Notes: generated by a model not told the origin, from the letters alone. Counted from the stretch's first letter, positions 1-10,028 are shown. The stretch: 64,000 nt of DNA from Actinacidiphila glaucinigra (GCF_900188405.1 NZ_FZOF01000036.1:20790-84789), one strand, 5' to 3'. Numbers and translations are program-made.

Positions 1-1
1 C

Positions 2-1105
2 GGCTTCGAGGTCCAGGGCCTGGCCCTGTGGCTGGCCGAAGGCGGTCGTCTGCGCATCCTGGGCTCTCGCGGCTACAGCGCTGAGTTCCTGGCCCGCTTC
101 GACGGCCAGCCCCTGACCGATCCCACACCGCCCGCACAGGCACTGACCAGCGGTTCGCCAAGCTTCTTCGGCAGCTACGCCGAATTTCAACGCACCTACC
201 CGCATGCTCCCCGCTTCAAAGACCGGGACGCCTGGGCCTTCCTGCCCCTGATAGCCTCCGGCCGCCCCATCGGCCTGGTGGTCCTGTCCTACGACCACCC
301 ACGCGACTTCCCCACGGCCGAACGCGCCATCCTGACCTCGGTTGCCGGTCTGATCGCTCAAGTCCTCGACCGCGCTCGGCTGTACGACGCCAACCTCAAC
401 CTGGCCCGCACACTGCAGGCCGGTCTGCTCCCGCAAGCCCTGCCCTCCGTCCCCGGACTGCAGGTCACCGCCCGCTATCTGCCCGCCGGCCACGGCACGG
501 ACATCGGCGGGGACTTCTACGACCTCATCCGCTGCGGGTCGCAATGCGCCGCCATCACCATCGGCGACGTGCAGGGCCACAACGTCCAGGCAGCCGCACT
601 CATGGGCCAGGTCCGCACCGCCGTCCACGCCCACGCCGCCGCCCACACCGCACCGGGCGCCGTTCTCGCCCGGACCAACCGCCTGATCGCCGACCTCAAC
701 CCCGGCCTGTTCACCAGCTGCCTGTACGCCCACCTCGACCTGGCACGACACAACGCCCGGCTGGCCACAGCCGGCCACCCAGCTCCCCTGATCCGGCACC
801 CCGACGGCCGCACCGAGGCTCTCGCGGTGCCTGTCGGCATCCTGCTGGGTGTCACCGCGGACGCCGGTTACCCCACCCTCGACATCCCCGTGCCGCCGGG
901 CACGGTCCTCGTCCTGTACACCGACGGTCTCGTCGAAGCTCCCGGCACGGACATCGACCATGCCACCGATCGCCTCGCACAGCACCTCACCCGAGCCGGC
1001 GGCACTCAAGACGTCGACGACCTCGCCGACTCCCTGCTGGAGCACGCCATGCCGACCACCACCGGTACCGACGACATCGCCCTCCTTGTAGCGCGCGTCA
1101 TGTGA
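2..1105 (+). CDS. GAF-SpoIIE (PP2C) serine phosphatase, 3' part
   Basis: The reading frame is open from the left edge, so the 5' end lies outside the window. The first ~90 codons resemble a GAF sensor domain that ends in a helix running into the phosphatase (ILTSVAGLIAQVLDRA). The rest is a PP2C_SIG/SpoIIE domain with the metal-binding signatures GGDFYD, GDVQGH, TDGLVE and a final DDIAL. All key aspartates are present, so it should be an active Mn/Mg-dependent phospho-serine phosphatase. In actinomycetes such proteins usually dephosphorylate anti-sigma-factor antagonists and so feed into stress sigma factors. No kinase-like (HATPase) domain follows, unlike the second SpoIIE protein at 12003-14054. 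The partner is not visible here. Confidence 0.9.
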   Translation, partial: GFEVQGLALWLAEGGRLRILGSRGYSAEFLARFDGQPLTDPTPPAQALTSGSPSFFGSYAEFQRTYPHAPRFKDRDAWAFLPLIASGRPIGLVVLSYDHPRDFPTAERAILTSVAGLIAQVLDRARLYDANLNLARTLQAGLLPQALPSVPGLQVTARYLPAGHGTDIGGDFYDLIRCGSQCAAITIGDVQGHNVQAAALMGQVRTAVHAHAAAHTAPGAVLARTNRLIADLNPGLFTSCLYAHLDLARHNARLATAGHPAPLIRHPDGRTEALAVPVGILLGVTADAGYPTLDIPVPPGTVLVLYTDGLVEAPGTDIDHATDRLAQHLTRAGGTQDVDDLADSLLEHAMPTTTGTDDIALLVARVM

Positions 1106-1870
1106 ACGACCCGGCGACCGTGGCGCGTCTGTCCGCGCACGCCCTCTGCGGCGGGCCGCGTCACTCGAATGCGCCTTCCAGCTTGCGGATCACGCGACAG
1201 GGCGCGATCGTGCCGTCGCGTCCGAGAGTTTCGACCTGCTCCGCAAGCCCTCGGTCCAGAGGAGCCCTCGCCGGAACCACCGGCGAGGGCTCCTCGGTGT
1301 GAGGTCGACGCGTGCGCTGAGACAACGGAAGCCACCCAGGGGTGGCATCCGAACGCACGCGCCGACCGGCTGTCGGCCGGCGTTCCGGCACGGGGCGGAG
1401 GAGCGCCCCGGGCCCGAACACCGTGTGCTCAGCCGGGCTCCGGCCGCTCCGGGATGCCGTAGGGGCACGCGGTGGGGGGCGGCCCCACCGAACCCGCCAG
1501 GAAGCCTCGGAGTCGTAGAACCGCCGGAGGCGTCCGGCACCGCACAGCAGGTCCTGCGCGCCCTCGTCGACGTCCGGCTCGCTCTGATCGGCAGAGGCCC
1601 CGACATCGAAGAACGCGACGAAAGCCCGAAGTCCCACTCCACCAATGTCGGGGCGCCGCCGGGACGGCGCATGTGCGGAGTCCTCTTCCGGGTCGCGGAC
1701 CTGCCCGTTCCCGAGTGCCGTACGCGGTTCCGCAGGTCGGACCAGGGACGCGTACTCCAGGGCACTCGCTCTCGCGGCCAGGGCCACCTCAGCCACCTCA
1801 CCGGCATGCGCGCCGGGCCTTGGACCCGCATCCTGGCGCTGTAGCCGCTTCCCTCCAGAGGAGCGATGCC
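1106..1870. other. 765-bp stretch without a convincing gene
   Basis: Open frames exist on both strands but none has a believable start, ribosome site and domain content. The minus strand, ending at a stop at 1161, has a short protein-like stretch (EQVETLGRDGTIAP then RVIRKLEGAF) that could be the tail of a decayed gene, but it is cut by the perfect hairpin at 1261-1293. The plus-strand frame around 1530-1800 is also somewhat protein-like without a recognisable domain. The region may be degenerate DNA left between two unrelated genes. Confidence 0.4.
1261..1293. terminator. Perfect 14-bp hairpin
   Basis: GGAGCCCTCGCCGG at 1261-1274 pairs exactly with its complement at 1280-1293 around a 5-nt loop. 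It lies 155 bp after the phosphatase stop. It has no clear T-run, which is common for actinomycete terminators, and the symmetry would let it act on either strand. Confidence 0.6.
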
Positions 1871-2122
1871 ATGCGGATGTGCTGGGAGATCAAGCCCGTC
1901 GCCTACGCGGGCCAGCAGGTGCTCGACGTCGAGGCGGCGCTGCAGATCCTCTACATGTTCGCCGACCGAGCCCGGGAGTGGGCGCCGGACAACACCTCGG
2001 GCCTGGCCGAGTCGGTCACCGCCATGGCCGCCCGCATGCTGACCGACGGCGCTCGCACGGTGCACCAGGGCTTCTCATGGTCCGCCACCGAGGGGTCCAT
2101 CTACGTCGCACTCACCCCGTAG
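1871..2122 (+). CDS. Small hypothetical protein (83 aa)
   Basis: ATG at 1871 follows a GAGGAG ribosome site at 1858-1863 with a 7-nt spacer, which supports this start over a longer open frame that runs in from upstream. The product starts MRMCWEIKPVAYAGQQVL and has no transmembrane segment or signal peptide. A predicted helix-rich middle (DVEAALQILYMFADRARE) suggests a small folded soluble protein. I do not recognise the family. It stands alone, with 220 bp before the next gene, so context gives no function. Confidence 0.55.
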   Translation: MRMCWEIKPVAYAGQQVLDVEAALQILYMFADRAREWAPDNTSGLAESVTAMAARMLTDGARTVHQGFSWSATEGSIYVALTP

Positions 2123-2342
2123 GACGACGTTCGACCTCGCGCTGGGTCCTCTCCGGGGTGCTGCCTCCCGCCTGTCCGCGATCCGCCCAGGCCTCCGCCG
2201 CACGCGTGCCTGCGCCGTCAACAAGGTGTGAACGTCGCGTAAAGACTGCCGGGTTTCGGCAATGTGCGCCGGGTGTCGGCCCTGCCACCATCGTCATGGC
2301 ACCGACAACGGAGCCAGTGCTCGGAGCGGGGGAGGGCGGGAG

Positions 2343-3020
2343 ATGAGCGAATTCCTCGACGCCGCGCTCGGTTACCCCACCGCCCTGTTCAGTTTCGCGC
2401 TCGTGGTGGTCATCGGGTACTGGGGGAGTGTCCTGCTCGGTGGCCTTGACGTCGACGCCCTCGGCGGGGGACACGGGGGAGAGGGCGTCGACGCCCACCA
2501 CGGAGACCACGTAGACCACGGGGACCACGGGCACACGGCGGGCTTCGCCGGCTTTCTCGCCGGTCTGGGGCTGGGCGGGGTGCCGGTCACCGTCACGATG
2601 TCGCTGCTGATCGGCATCGCGTGGTTCGCCGCGCTGGCCGGCCGGGTCCTGACCGGCGGCGGGCCGCTCTCCGGCACCGTGGCCCTGGCCGGAGCGCTGG
2701 TGTGCTCATGGGCCGGCACGCGCGCGCTGCTCCTGCCGCTGCGCCGCCTGGTGCCCCGAGAACGCGCGCCCTCGCGCTCCGACTTCGTCGGCAAGGTCTG
2801 CGTCGTCCGCACCGGCCGTGTCAGCGCCGGGTTCGGACAGGCCGAGGTCACCGCCGACGACGGGTCGACCGCCGTGGTCCAGGTGCGCACCACCGGAACC
2901 GACGAGGGACTGGTCGGCGGCAGCACCGCTCTGATCTTCGACTACGACGCCGTCCGGGAGTGCTTCCTGGTCGCGCCGTACGACGCCTCGCTCGACCCGG
3001 ATCGCCGCCCGGCCGTCTGA
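2343..3020 (+). CDS. YqiJ/NfeD-like OB-fold membrane protein
   Basis: 225 aa. Hydrophobic segments lie at about 11-34, 80-103 and 110-132. Between the first and second is a His/Asp/Gly-rich loop (about 43-65, many HGD and DHG pairs). The C-terminal third (from about 145, starting SDFVGKVCVVRTGRV) is beta-rich and resembles the OB fold of NfeD/YqiJ proteins. The ATG follows a GGGCGGGAG site. The flotillin gene begins 69 bp downstream, the same pairing as E. coli yqiJ-yqiK, where the OB protein and flotillin act together in membrane microdomains. The His-rich loop could bind metal, but that is a guess. The family assignment rests on topology plus neighbour. Confidence 0.75.
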   Translation: MSEFLDAALGYPTALFSFALVVVIGYWGSVLLGGLDVDALGGGHGGEGVDAHHGDHVDHGDHGHTAGFAGFLAGLGLGGVPVTVTMSLLIGIAWFAALAGRVLTGGGPLSGTVALAGALVCSWAGTRALLLPLRRLVPRERAPSRSDFVGKVCVVRTGRVSAGFGQAEVTADDGSTAVVQVRTTGTDEGLVGGSTALIFDYDAVRECFLVAPYDASLDPDRRPAV

Positions 3021-3089
3021 GCCCGCCACCGCGCCCCGGTCTCCCGCTCTTCCACCCCCTCTCCACCTCTCTCACCCCGAGGATCGCTG

Positions 3090-5102
3090 ATGGACGCCAT
3101 CACCATCGGGATCGGCGTGCTCGTCGCCGTCGTCCTGCTCGTCGCCCTGGGCATGCTCCTGATCATCAGTCGGCTCTTCCGCAAGGTCGAGCAGAGCAAG
3201 GCCCTGATCATCTCCAAGGCCAAGAGGGTCGACGTCACCTTCACCGGTGCCGTGGTGCTCCCGGTGCTGCACAAGGCCGAGGTCATGGACATCTCGGTGA
3301 AGACCGTCGAGATCCGCCGCACCGGCCGCGAGGGCCTGATCTGCCGGGACAACATCCGCGCCGACATCCACATCAACTTCTTCGTGCGGGTCAACAAGAC
3401 CGTCGAGGACGTCATCAAGGTGGCCCAGTCCATCGGCACGGAACGGGCCAGCAGCCAGGAGACGATCCAGCAGTTCTTCGCCGCCAAGTTCTCCGAGGCG
3501 CTGAAGACGGTAGGCAAGCAACTGGACTTCGTCGACCTCTACACCAAGCGCGAGGAGTTCCGGGACCGCATCATCTCGGTCATCGGCACCGACCTCAACG
3601 GCTACCACCTCGACGACGCGGCCATCGACTTCCTCGAGCAGACCCCGATGACCCAACTGGACGCCGCCAACATCCTCGATGCCCAGGGCATCCGGAAGAT
3701 CACCGAGCTGACGGCGATCGAGCACGTGCGGACCAACGAGTTCCAGCGCACGGAGGAGAAGGAGATCACGCGGCAGAACGTCGACGCCCGCGAGACCATC
3801 CTGGAACTGGAGCGCCGTCAGGCCGAGGCCGAGATCCGGCAGCGGCGCGAGGTGGAGACCCTGCGCGCCAAGGAGGAGGCGACCACCGCCCAGGTCCAGG
3901 AGGAGCAGCGGCTCAACGCCCAGGGCGCCTTCCTGCGCACCGAGGAGCAACTGGGCATCCAGCGCGAGAACCAGGCCCGTGAGGTCGCTGTCGCCCAGAA
4001 GAACCGCGAGCGGGTGATCGCCGTGGAGAACGAGCGGATCGAGAAGGACCGGTTGCTGGAGGTGATCGCCCGCGAGCGCGAGACCGAGCTGACCCGGATC
4101 GCGAAGGACAAGGAGGTCGAGGGCGAGAAGCGGGAGATCGCCGAGGTCATCCGTGAGCGCGTGGCCGTCGACCGCACCGTGGCCGAGCAGGAGGAGAGCA
4201 TCAAGCGGCTGCGTACGGTCGAGGAGGCCGAGCGCGCCCGTCAGTCCGTCGTCATCCACGCCGAGGCGGAGGCCCAGGAGAAGCTGGTCAAGGACATCAA
4301 GGCGGCGGAGGCGGCCGAGGCGGCGGCCCATCACAAGGCCCGCGAGACGCTGACGTTGGCCGAGGCCCGCAGGCAGGCGGCCGAACTCGACGCCCAGGCC
4401 AAGGTCCGGCTCGCCGAGGGCGTGCAGGCGGAGGCCGCCGCGGCGGGGCTGGCAGCGGTGCAGGTGCGCGAGAAGGACGCCGAGGCGATCGAGAAGACCG
4501 GACGGGCCGAGGCCGCCGTGGCCGTGGAGAAGGCACACGCCGCCGCCACCGAGATCGGCGAGAAGCTGAAGGCGGAGGCGGCCGGCCTCACCGAGAAGGC
4601 GGCGGCGATGGCCGCCCTGGACGAGGCGTCGCGCGGGCACGAGGAGTACCGGCTGCGGCTGGCCGCGGAGAAGGACATCCGCCTGGCGGGACTGGACGTC
4701 CAGCGGCAGATCGCCGAGGCGCAGGCGGCCCTGGTCGGCGCCGGTCTGGAGAAGGCGAAGATCGACATCGTCGGTGGGGACAGCGTGTTCTTCGACCGGC
4801 TGGTGAAGTCCGTCTCGTACGGCAGGAGCGTGGACGCCTTCGTCGAGCACTCCGACACGGCCCGGGCCCTCGCCCGGCCGTGGCTGGACGGCGAGTCGAA
4901 CCTCGCCGACGACCTGGCACGCGTGCTCGGCTCCGTCGATGCCGCCGGGGTCCGCGACCTGACGGTCTCCGCCCTGCTCATGCGTCTGATCGGCGCGGGA
5001 GGCAAGCAGAGCGGGGAGTTCCGGCGCCTGCTCGACACGGCACGGGAGCTCGGTCTCGCCGAGACCCCGGTCGTCGGCCTCAACGGCACCGCGCACGTCT
5101 GA
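3090..5102 (+). CDS. Flotillin / YqiK-type SPFH membrane scaffold
   Basis: 670 aa. One N-terminal membrane anchor (about 5-27) is followed by an SPFH/band-7 domain (about 30-200; VEIRRTGREGLICRDNI is typical) and then a long charged region from about 210 to 540 rich in E, R, K and A heptads, which must form the flotillin coiled coil. The tail (about 545-670) is globular. Flotillins oligomerise on membranes and gather partner proteins into microdomains. The gene is preceded by the OB-fold membrane protein and followed after 35 bp by a giant AAA ATPase, so the three are probably one operon. The ATPase is the likely partner at the membrane; that step is inference. Confidence 0.92.
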   Translation: MDAITIGIGVLVAVVLLVALGMLLIISRLFRKVEQSKALIISKAKRVDVTFTGAVVLPVLHKAEVMDISVKTVEIRRTGREGLICRDNIRADIHINFFVRVNKTVEDVIKVAQSIGTERASSQETIQQFFAAKFSEALKTVGKQLDFVDLYTKREEFRDRIISVIGTDLNGYHLDDAAIDFLEQTPMTQLDAANILDAQGIRKITELTAIEHVRTNEFQRTEEKEITRQNVDARETILELERRQAEAEIRQRREVETLRAKEEATTAQVQEEQRLNAQGAFLRTEEQLGIQRENQAREVAVAQKNRERVIAVENERIEKDRLLEVIARERETELTRIAKDKEVEGEKREIAEVIRERVAVDRTVAEQEESIKRLRTVEEAERARQSVVIHAEAEAQEKLVKDIKAAEAAEAAAHHKARETLTLAEARRQAAELDAQAKVRLAEGVQAEAAAAGLAAVQVREKDAEAIEKTGRAEAAVAVEKAHAAATEIGEKLKAEAAGLTEKAAAMAALDEASRGHEEYRLRLAAEKDIRLAGLDVQRQIAEAQAALVGAGLEKAKIDIVGGDSVFFDRLVKSVSYGRSVDAFVEHSDTARALARPWLDGESNLADDLARVLGSVDAAGVRDLTVSALLMRLIGAGGKQSGEFRRLLDTARELGLAETPVVGLNGTAHV

Positions 5103-5137
5103 CGACGGCCACGCAGAGGACGAGGGAGCGGGACACG

Positions 5138-8100
5138 ATGGCCACCGAGCAGCCGCACGGCGGACTGGAAGCCGGGACGTACAAGGTGCTGCGCACCCGG
5201 CTCACCGGCGCCGCGCGCCAACTGGCCGACAGGGCACGGGCGCTGAACGACCGCCGGGTGGAGACCTTCGGAAGCGGAGGTCTCCGGCCGGCCCGCAGCG
5301 GGCACCTGCGCACCGCGGATGCGTGTGTCCCGCGCGGCGTCGCGAGCGTGGGCGGACAAGTGCTGCTCGGGCACGACACACCGGCAAGCGGCGGCTCGGC
5401 CGAGGACGTGTTCTCGCTCCACGACCCGGCTGCCTTCGAGGCCGTCGGCGCCGACACCGCTCCCGGACTGCTGGACGACCCGCGCTTCCGGCAGGACCTG
5501 GCCGAGCTGTACCGCTACTACCGCGACGCCCGCCTGCTCCAACTGCGGACCGCCGGCGATCGGCTGCTCGCGGTCTTCCGGACCGGTCCGGACCTCACCG
5601 ACGTCCGGGTGCTGCGCTGGCAGGTGGCCGCCGACGGCACGGCCTCGTACCTCGACTCACGCGGCGAGCGGGACCATGTCCCGCCGCCCGCGTACGACAT
5701 GGCCTGGCAGGAGGCCACCCGCGACGACCACGTCCTCGGACGACACCCGCACGTGTCCGTCCAGGGCGAGGTCTTCGTCTCGACCGCCGGCGGCCGCCTC
5801 ACGATCAAGGCCGAGAACGACACCAGTACCCCGGACGGCATCCACTCCGAGCCGGTGGACGAGCCGCTGCAGTCCCTCGCCGACGCCGACATCGCCCATG
5901 CCCGCGCCGGAGCGCTGATCCTGCTGCGCGTCCGCCCGTACAACGAGAACGCAGCCCGGTACCTGATCGCCAACACCCGAACGCACCAGGTGACCCGGCT
6001 GGACGGTCTCGGGCAGGCCTGCCTCACCCTGCCCGACGACCAAGGGGTGATCTTCCCGGGCGGCTACTGCCTCGACACGGGGGTGGTGCGGACCTTCGAC
6101 ATCCCCACCGACGGCCTGGAGTTCGAGCGGATCGTCCGGTCGCCGAACGGCGAGGACGTGCTCTACGTCTTCCACTCCCGCGCCGACGGCCGCGCCGTGC
6201 TCCTCCCGTACAACCTCATCCGCAAGGAGGTCGGCAGCCCGCTCTCCTGCCACGGTTACGCGCTGCTCGACGACGGCGCCCTGGTGCTGCTGCGCGTGGA
6301 GTCCGCCGAGCCGGCCCGCGTCCACCCGGTGCAGGTGTGGGACTCCCCGTACACCACGGACTCGTACGCCCTCGGCCGGCCGGGCGGTGCCGGACCGCTG
6401 GACCGCGTCGGCAACGGCGATCTGGTGCGCGGCATCGCGGACTGCCTGTCGGTGGCCGGCATGGTGGAGGAGATGGCCCCGAACGCCGCCGTGTACGAGG
6501 CCGTCGCCGCGGCGTGCGTGCGGACGGCCGATCGCCACCACTGGCTCGCCGAGGACGGCCTCGGGGCCCTGCACGAGCCGCTGGCCGAGGTCCGGAGCAC
6601 CGCCGAACAGGTACTGGGGGAGTTCGCCGCGGTCACGGCCCTGACCGCCCGGGCCGCCGACGCCCTGGACGAGGCAGCCACCCGCATCACCGCCCTCGTA
6701 CGCCGCGGGCGCGGCGAGACCCTGGGCAGCGCGAGCGCCTGGATCCGGCACCTCACCGAACTCCGCCAGTCGCAGGGACACTTGGCGTCCCTGCGCGAGC
6801 TGCGGTACGTCGACGGCGACCGCGTCGACGAACTCTCCAGGGGGCTCGGCGACGACCTGGCCGCCGCGGCCCGGCGGGCGGTGGCCTTCCTGGTCCGGGA
6901 GGACGCCTTCGCCGGCCACCACGAGGACGTCGCGGCACTCGCGGCGCGGGCCGCCGCCGTCGCCACCACCGCCGAGACGGCGCCACTGGCCGGACGACTG
7001 GCCGAACAAACCGGGGCGTTGGAGACCGTCACCGAGGTGGTGACCGGACTGGACATCGCCGACCCGGTGCTCCGTACCTCGGTTCTGGAACGGATCGGCG
7101 CCGTCCTCGCCGACGTCAACCGGGCCCGTGCCACCCTCGACGCACGCCGCAGGGAACTGCTCGGCCGGGAGGGGCGCGCGGAGTTCGCCGCCGAGGCCGC
7201 CTTGCTCGCACACGCCGTGACCGCCGCCCTTGGAGCCGCGAACACCCCCGAGACCTGCGAGGAGCAGCTGGGCAGGCTTCTGCTGCGGATCGAGGACCTG
7301 GAAGCCCGCTTCGGGGAGTACGAGGACTTCACCGAGGCGCTGGAGAACCGGCGCACCGAGATCCACGACGCCTTCTCGACGCGACGGCAGGCCCTGCTCG
7401 ACGAGCGGGCCCGCCGCGCCGACCGGCTGGCCGAGTCCGCCGGACGGATTCTGGGCAGCGTCTCGCGCCGCCTCGCGACCCTGGCCTCCCTGGACGAGGT
7501 CAACACCTACTTCGGCTCCGACCCCATGGTCGGCAGGATCCGCGGTGTCGCCGGCGAGCTGCGTGAACTCGGCGACCCGGTGCGGGCCGAGGAACTCATC
7601 GGCCGCGTCAAGGCCGCACGTCAGCAGGCCGCGCGGGCGCTGCGCGACCGCGCGGACCTGTACGACGGCGGAGAAGCGGGCTCGGCCGTACGGCTGGGCC
7701 GCCACCGTTTCGCCGTCACCACCCAGCAGGCCGAGCTCACCCTCGTCCCGTACAAGGGCGCGACGGCCTTCGCCCTGACGGGAACGGACTACCGCCTCCC
7801 CGTCCACGACCCCGAGTTCGAGGCCACGCGCCCGTACTGGGACCAGCACCTCGTGTCCGAGACACCCGGGATCTACCGCGCCGAGCACCTGGCCGCCTGC
7901 CTCCTGGCGGAAACCGATCCGCTGGAGACGCTGTACGAGGCCGATACGGCGGGGCGCCTCCTGGACCTCGTTCGCGAGGCCGCCGAATCCCGGTACGACG
8001 AGGGCTACGAGCGCGGCATCCACGACCACGACGGCGCGGTGATCCTCACCGCCCTGCTGCGGCTGCGGGCGGAGGCGGGGCTGCTGCGCTACCCGGCCGC

Positions 8101-9910
8101 GGCCCGCGCCGCCGCGCAGCTGTTCTGGGCGTACGGCACCGACGACGCGTCCCGTGACGTCTGGTCGGCCCGGGCGTCCTCCCTGGCACAGGCCCGTGCC
8201 ACGTTCGGTCTCGCCCCGGCCGTGGACACCCTTCGACAGGAGCTGGGGCGGTCGGTCGCCACCTTCCTGGACGCTGCGGGACTCGACCTGAACGGCACCG
8301 AGCTGGCGGGCGAGTACCTCTTCGAGGAACTCGCCGCCGCAGCCGACGGCAAGGTCTCCTTCGTCTCCGGCGCGACCGCCCGCACCCTCCTCGAGAAGTT
8401 CCGCGCCGCGGCGGACGGGCAGGGACCGGAAGCCGGCCTGGCCGCCCTGCCCGACGACTTCGCCTCACTCCCCGCACGCCACCAGCTCGCGGAAGCCTGG
8501 CTCGGCTCCTTCCTGGCCGCAGGCGGTGCCCAGTCCACCCCGGGAGACCTGGCCGAGGCCGTGGTCCTGTTGCTGTGCGACCAGCTGCCCCGTCACGAAT
8601 GCACCGCCGCGCTCACCACGACCGTCGACGGCCTGCTCGGCCGGCACCCCCGTGTCCTGCGTGGCACCCTCCACCTGCGACTGGACGAATTCATCGGCCG
8701 CACCACCGCCCACCGCACCGACCGGATACCCGGATTCCGCGCCTACCAGCGCCTGCGTGCCGACCTGCTGACACGCGAACGCACACGCCTGCGCCTGGAC
8801 GACCACCGCCCGCAGCCGCCGACCACCTTCGTCCGCAACCGGCTCCTCGACGAGGTGTACCTGCCCCTCATCGGTGACAACCTCGCCAAACAGATCGGCG
8901 CCGCCGATGACCCCCGGCGCACCGACAGCTCCGGACTGCTGCTGCTGGTCTCACCGCCCGGCTACGGCAAGACCACCCTCGTCGAATACGTCGCCGAACG
9001 CCTCGGGATGCTCCTCGTCACCGTCAGCGGCCCCGCGCTCGGCTCCGCGGTCACCTCACTGGACGACGACCACCCGGAGATCGCAAAGATCCACTTCGCC
9101 CTCGCGGCCGCGAACAACGTGCTGCTCTACATCGACGACATCCAGCACACCTCACCCGAGCTGCTGCAGCGGTTCATCCCGCTGACCGACGCGCAGCGTC
9201 GTCTCGGCCCCTACGACCTGCGCGGCAAACGCTTCGCCGTCGTGATGTCCGGCAACCCCTACACCGAGTCGGGGGCCCGCTTCCGCATCCCCGACATGCT
9301 CGCCAACCGCGCCGACGTCTGGAACCTCGGCGACGTCCTCACCGGCCGGGACGAACTCTTCGCCCTGAGCTTCACCGAGAACGCCCTCACCTCCAACCCC
9401 GTTCTGGCGCCGCTGGCCGAGGCCGACCGCGCCGACCTGGCCATCCTCCTGAGCATGGCCCGCGTCGACGGATCCGCCCCAGCCGAACACCTGACGCGCG
9501 TGTTCCCTCCGACGGAACTCGACCGGATCCTCTCCGTCCTGCGCCTGCTCCTTCGTGCCCAGCGCACCGTGCTGGCAGTGAACCGCGCCTACATCGCCTC
9601 CGCCGCGCAGTCCGACAACTCCCGCACCGAACCGCCCTTCCGGCTCCAGGGCTCCTACCGGAACATGAACCGACTGGCCGAGCGCATCTCCCCCGCCATG
9701 AACGACGCCGAACTCGACGCCCTCGTCGACGACCACTACCGCGCCGAGGCCCAGACCCTCACCAGCGCCGCCGAGGCCAATCTCCTCAAACTCGCCGAGA
9801 TCCGCGGCACCCTCACCGACGCGCAGGCCGCGCGCTGGGACGAGGTCAAGGCAGCGTCGTCGCATGGCCGTCGTGACGGGGACCCGCTGCGCTCCGGCCG
9901 GCCTGTCTGA
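5138..9910 (+). CDS. Giant AAA ATPase of the DUF3686 'DNA repair ATPase' type
   Basis: 1590 aa. ATG 5138 lies after a purine-rich site (GAGGACGAGGGAGCGG). The long N-terminal part (about 1-450, WD-rich beta-type segments such as LFAVFRTGPDL-like blades) is followed by helical and coiled-coil segments at about 500-850 and a domain containing YRLPVHDPEFE near 880. The AAA module is at the C-terminus: Walker A GYGKTT at about 1275-1280, Walker B LLYIDDIQ near 1330 and a sensor segment VMSGNPYTESGAR near 1370. The length, the domain order and the linkage to a flotillin fit the DUF3686 family annotated as an ATPase involved in DNA repair; its biochemical role is not established. It is the last gene of the flotillin cassette. 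Confidence 0.8.
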   Translation: MATEQPHGGLEAGTYKVLRTRLTGAARQLADRARALNDRRVETFGSGGLRPARSGHLRTADACVPRGVASVGGQVLLGHDTPASGGSAEDVFSLHDPAAFEAVGADTAPGLLDDPRFRQDLAELYRYYRDARLLQLRTAGDRLLAVFRTGPDLTDVRVLRWQVAADGTASYLDSRGERDHVPPPAYDMAWQEATRDDHVLGRHPHVSVQGEVFVSTAGGRLTIKAENDTSTPDGIHSEPVDEPLQSLADADIAHARAGALILLRVRPYNENAARYLIANTRTHQVTRLDGLGQACLTLPDDQGVIFPGGYCLDTGVVRTFDIPTDGLEFERIVRSPNGEDVLYVFHSRADGRAVLLPYNLIRKEVGSPLSCHGYALLDDGALVLLRVESAEPARVHPVQVWDSPYTTDSYALGRPGGAGPLDRVGNGDLVRGIADCLSVAGMVEEMAPNAAVYEAVAAACVRTADRHHWLAEDGLGALHEPLAEVRSTAEQVLGEFAAVTALTARAADALDEAATRITALVRRGRGETLGSASAWIRHLTELRQSQGHLASLRELRYVDGDRVDELSRGLGDDLAAAARRAVAFLVREDAFAGHHEDVAALAARAAAVATTAETAPLAGRLAEQTGALETVTEVVTGLDIADPVLRTSVLERIGAVLADVNRARATLDARRRELLGREGRAEFAAEAALLAHAVTAALGAANTPETCEEQLGRLLLRIEDLEARFGEYEDFTEALENRRTEIHDAFSTRRQALLDERARRADRLAESAGRILGSVSRRLATLASLDEVNTYFGSDPMVGRIRGVAGELRELGDPVRAEELIGRVKAARQQAARALRDRADLYDGGEAGSAVRLGRHRFAVTTQQAELTLVPYKGATAFALTGTDYRLPVHDPEFEATRPYWDQHLVSETPGIYRAEHLAACLLAETDPLETLYEADTAGRLLDLVREAAESRYDEGYERGIHDHDGAVILTALLRLRAEAGLLRYPAAARAAAQLFWAYGTDDASRDVWSARASSLAQARATFGLAPAVDTLRQELGRSVATFLDAAGLDLNGTELAGEYLFEELAAAADGKVSFVSGATARTLLEKFRAAADGQGPEAGLAALPDDFASLPARHQLAEAWLGSFLAAGGAQSTPGDLAEAVVLLLCDQLPRHECTAALTTTVDGLLGRHPRVLRGTLHLRLDEFIGRTTAHRTDRIPGFRAYQRLRADLLTRERTRLRLDDHRPQPPTTFVRNRLLDEVYLPLIGDNLAKQIGAADDPRRTDSSGLLLLVSPPGYGKTTLVEYVAERLGMLLVTVSGPALGSAVTSLDDDHPEIAKIHFALAAANNVLLYIDDIQHTSPELLQRFIPLTDAQRRLGPYDLRGKRFAVVMSGNPYTESGARFRIPDMLANRADVWNLGDVLTGRDELFALSFTENALTSNPVLAPLAEADRADLAILLSMARVDGSAPAEHLTRVFPPTELDRILSVLRLLLRAQRTVLAVNRAYIASAAQSDNSRTEPPFRLQGSYRNMNRLAERISPAMNDAELDALVDDHYRAEAQTLTSAAEANLLKLAEIRGTLTDAQAARWDEVKAASSHGRRDGDPLRSGRPV

Positions 9911-10028
9911 GGTCGGTACCTCCGCGGTGACGCATGGGTCGAAGCGGCGGCGCAAGGGTCTCGGCAGCCCCGCGCCTACGTCGACATACTGTTGCCGTGG
10001 GCGTACAGATGTCGCCCGGGGGGATCGA

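Noticed and set aside
544..1302. Long Arg/Pro-rich plus-strand frame over the phosphatase
   Set aside because: It is a shadow of the phosphatase gene in another frame: composition is Arg/His/Pro-rich and there is no ribosome site or domain.
3072..5096. 674-codon minus-strand frame opposite the flotillin gene
   Set aside because: It mirrors the flotillin coiled coil (codon-repeat antisense), is leucine/glycine/aspartate-rich and has no ribosome site.
5657..8029. 790-codon minus-strand frame opposite the large ATPase
   Set aside because: Antisense shadow of a high-GC gene; no motif, and the sense frame is well supported.
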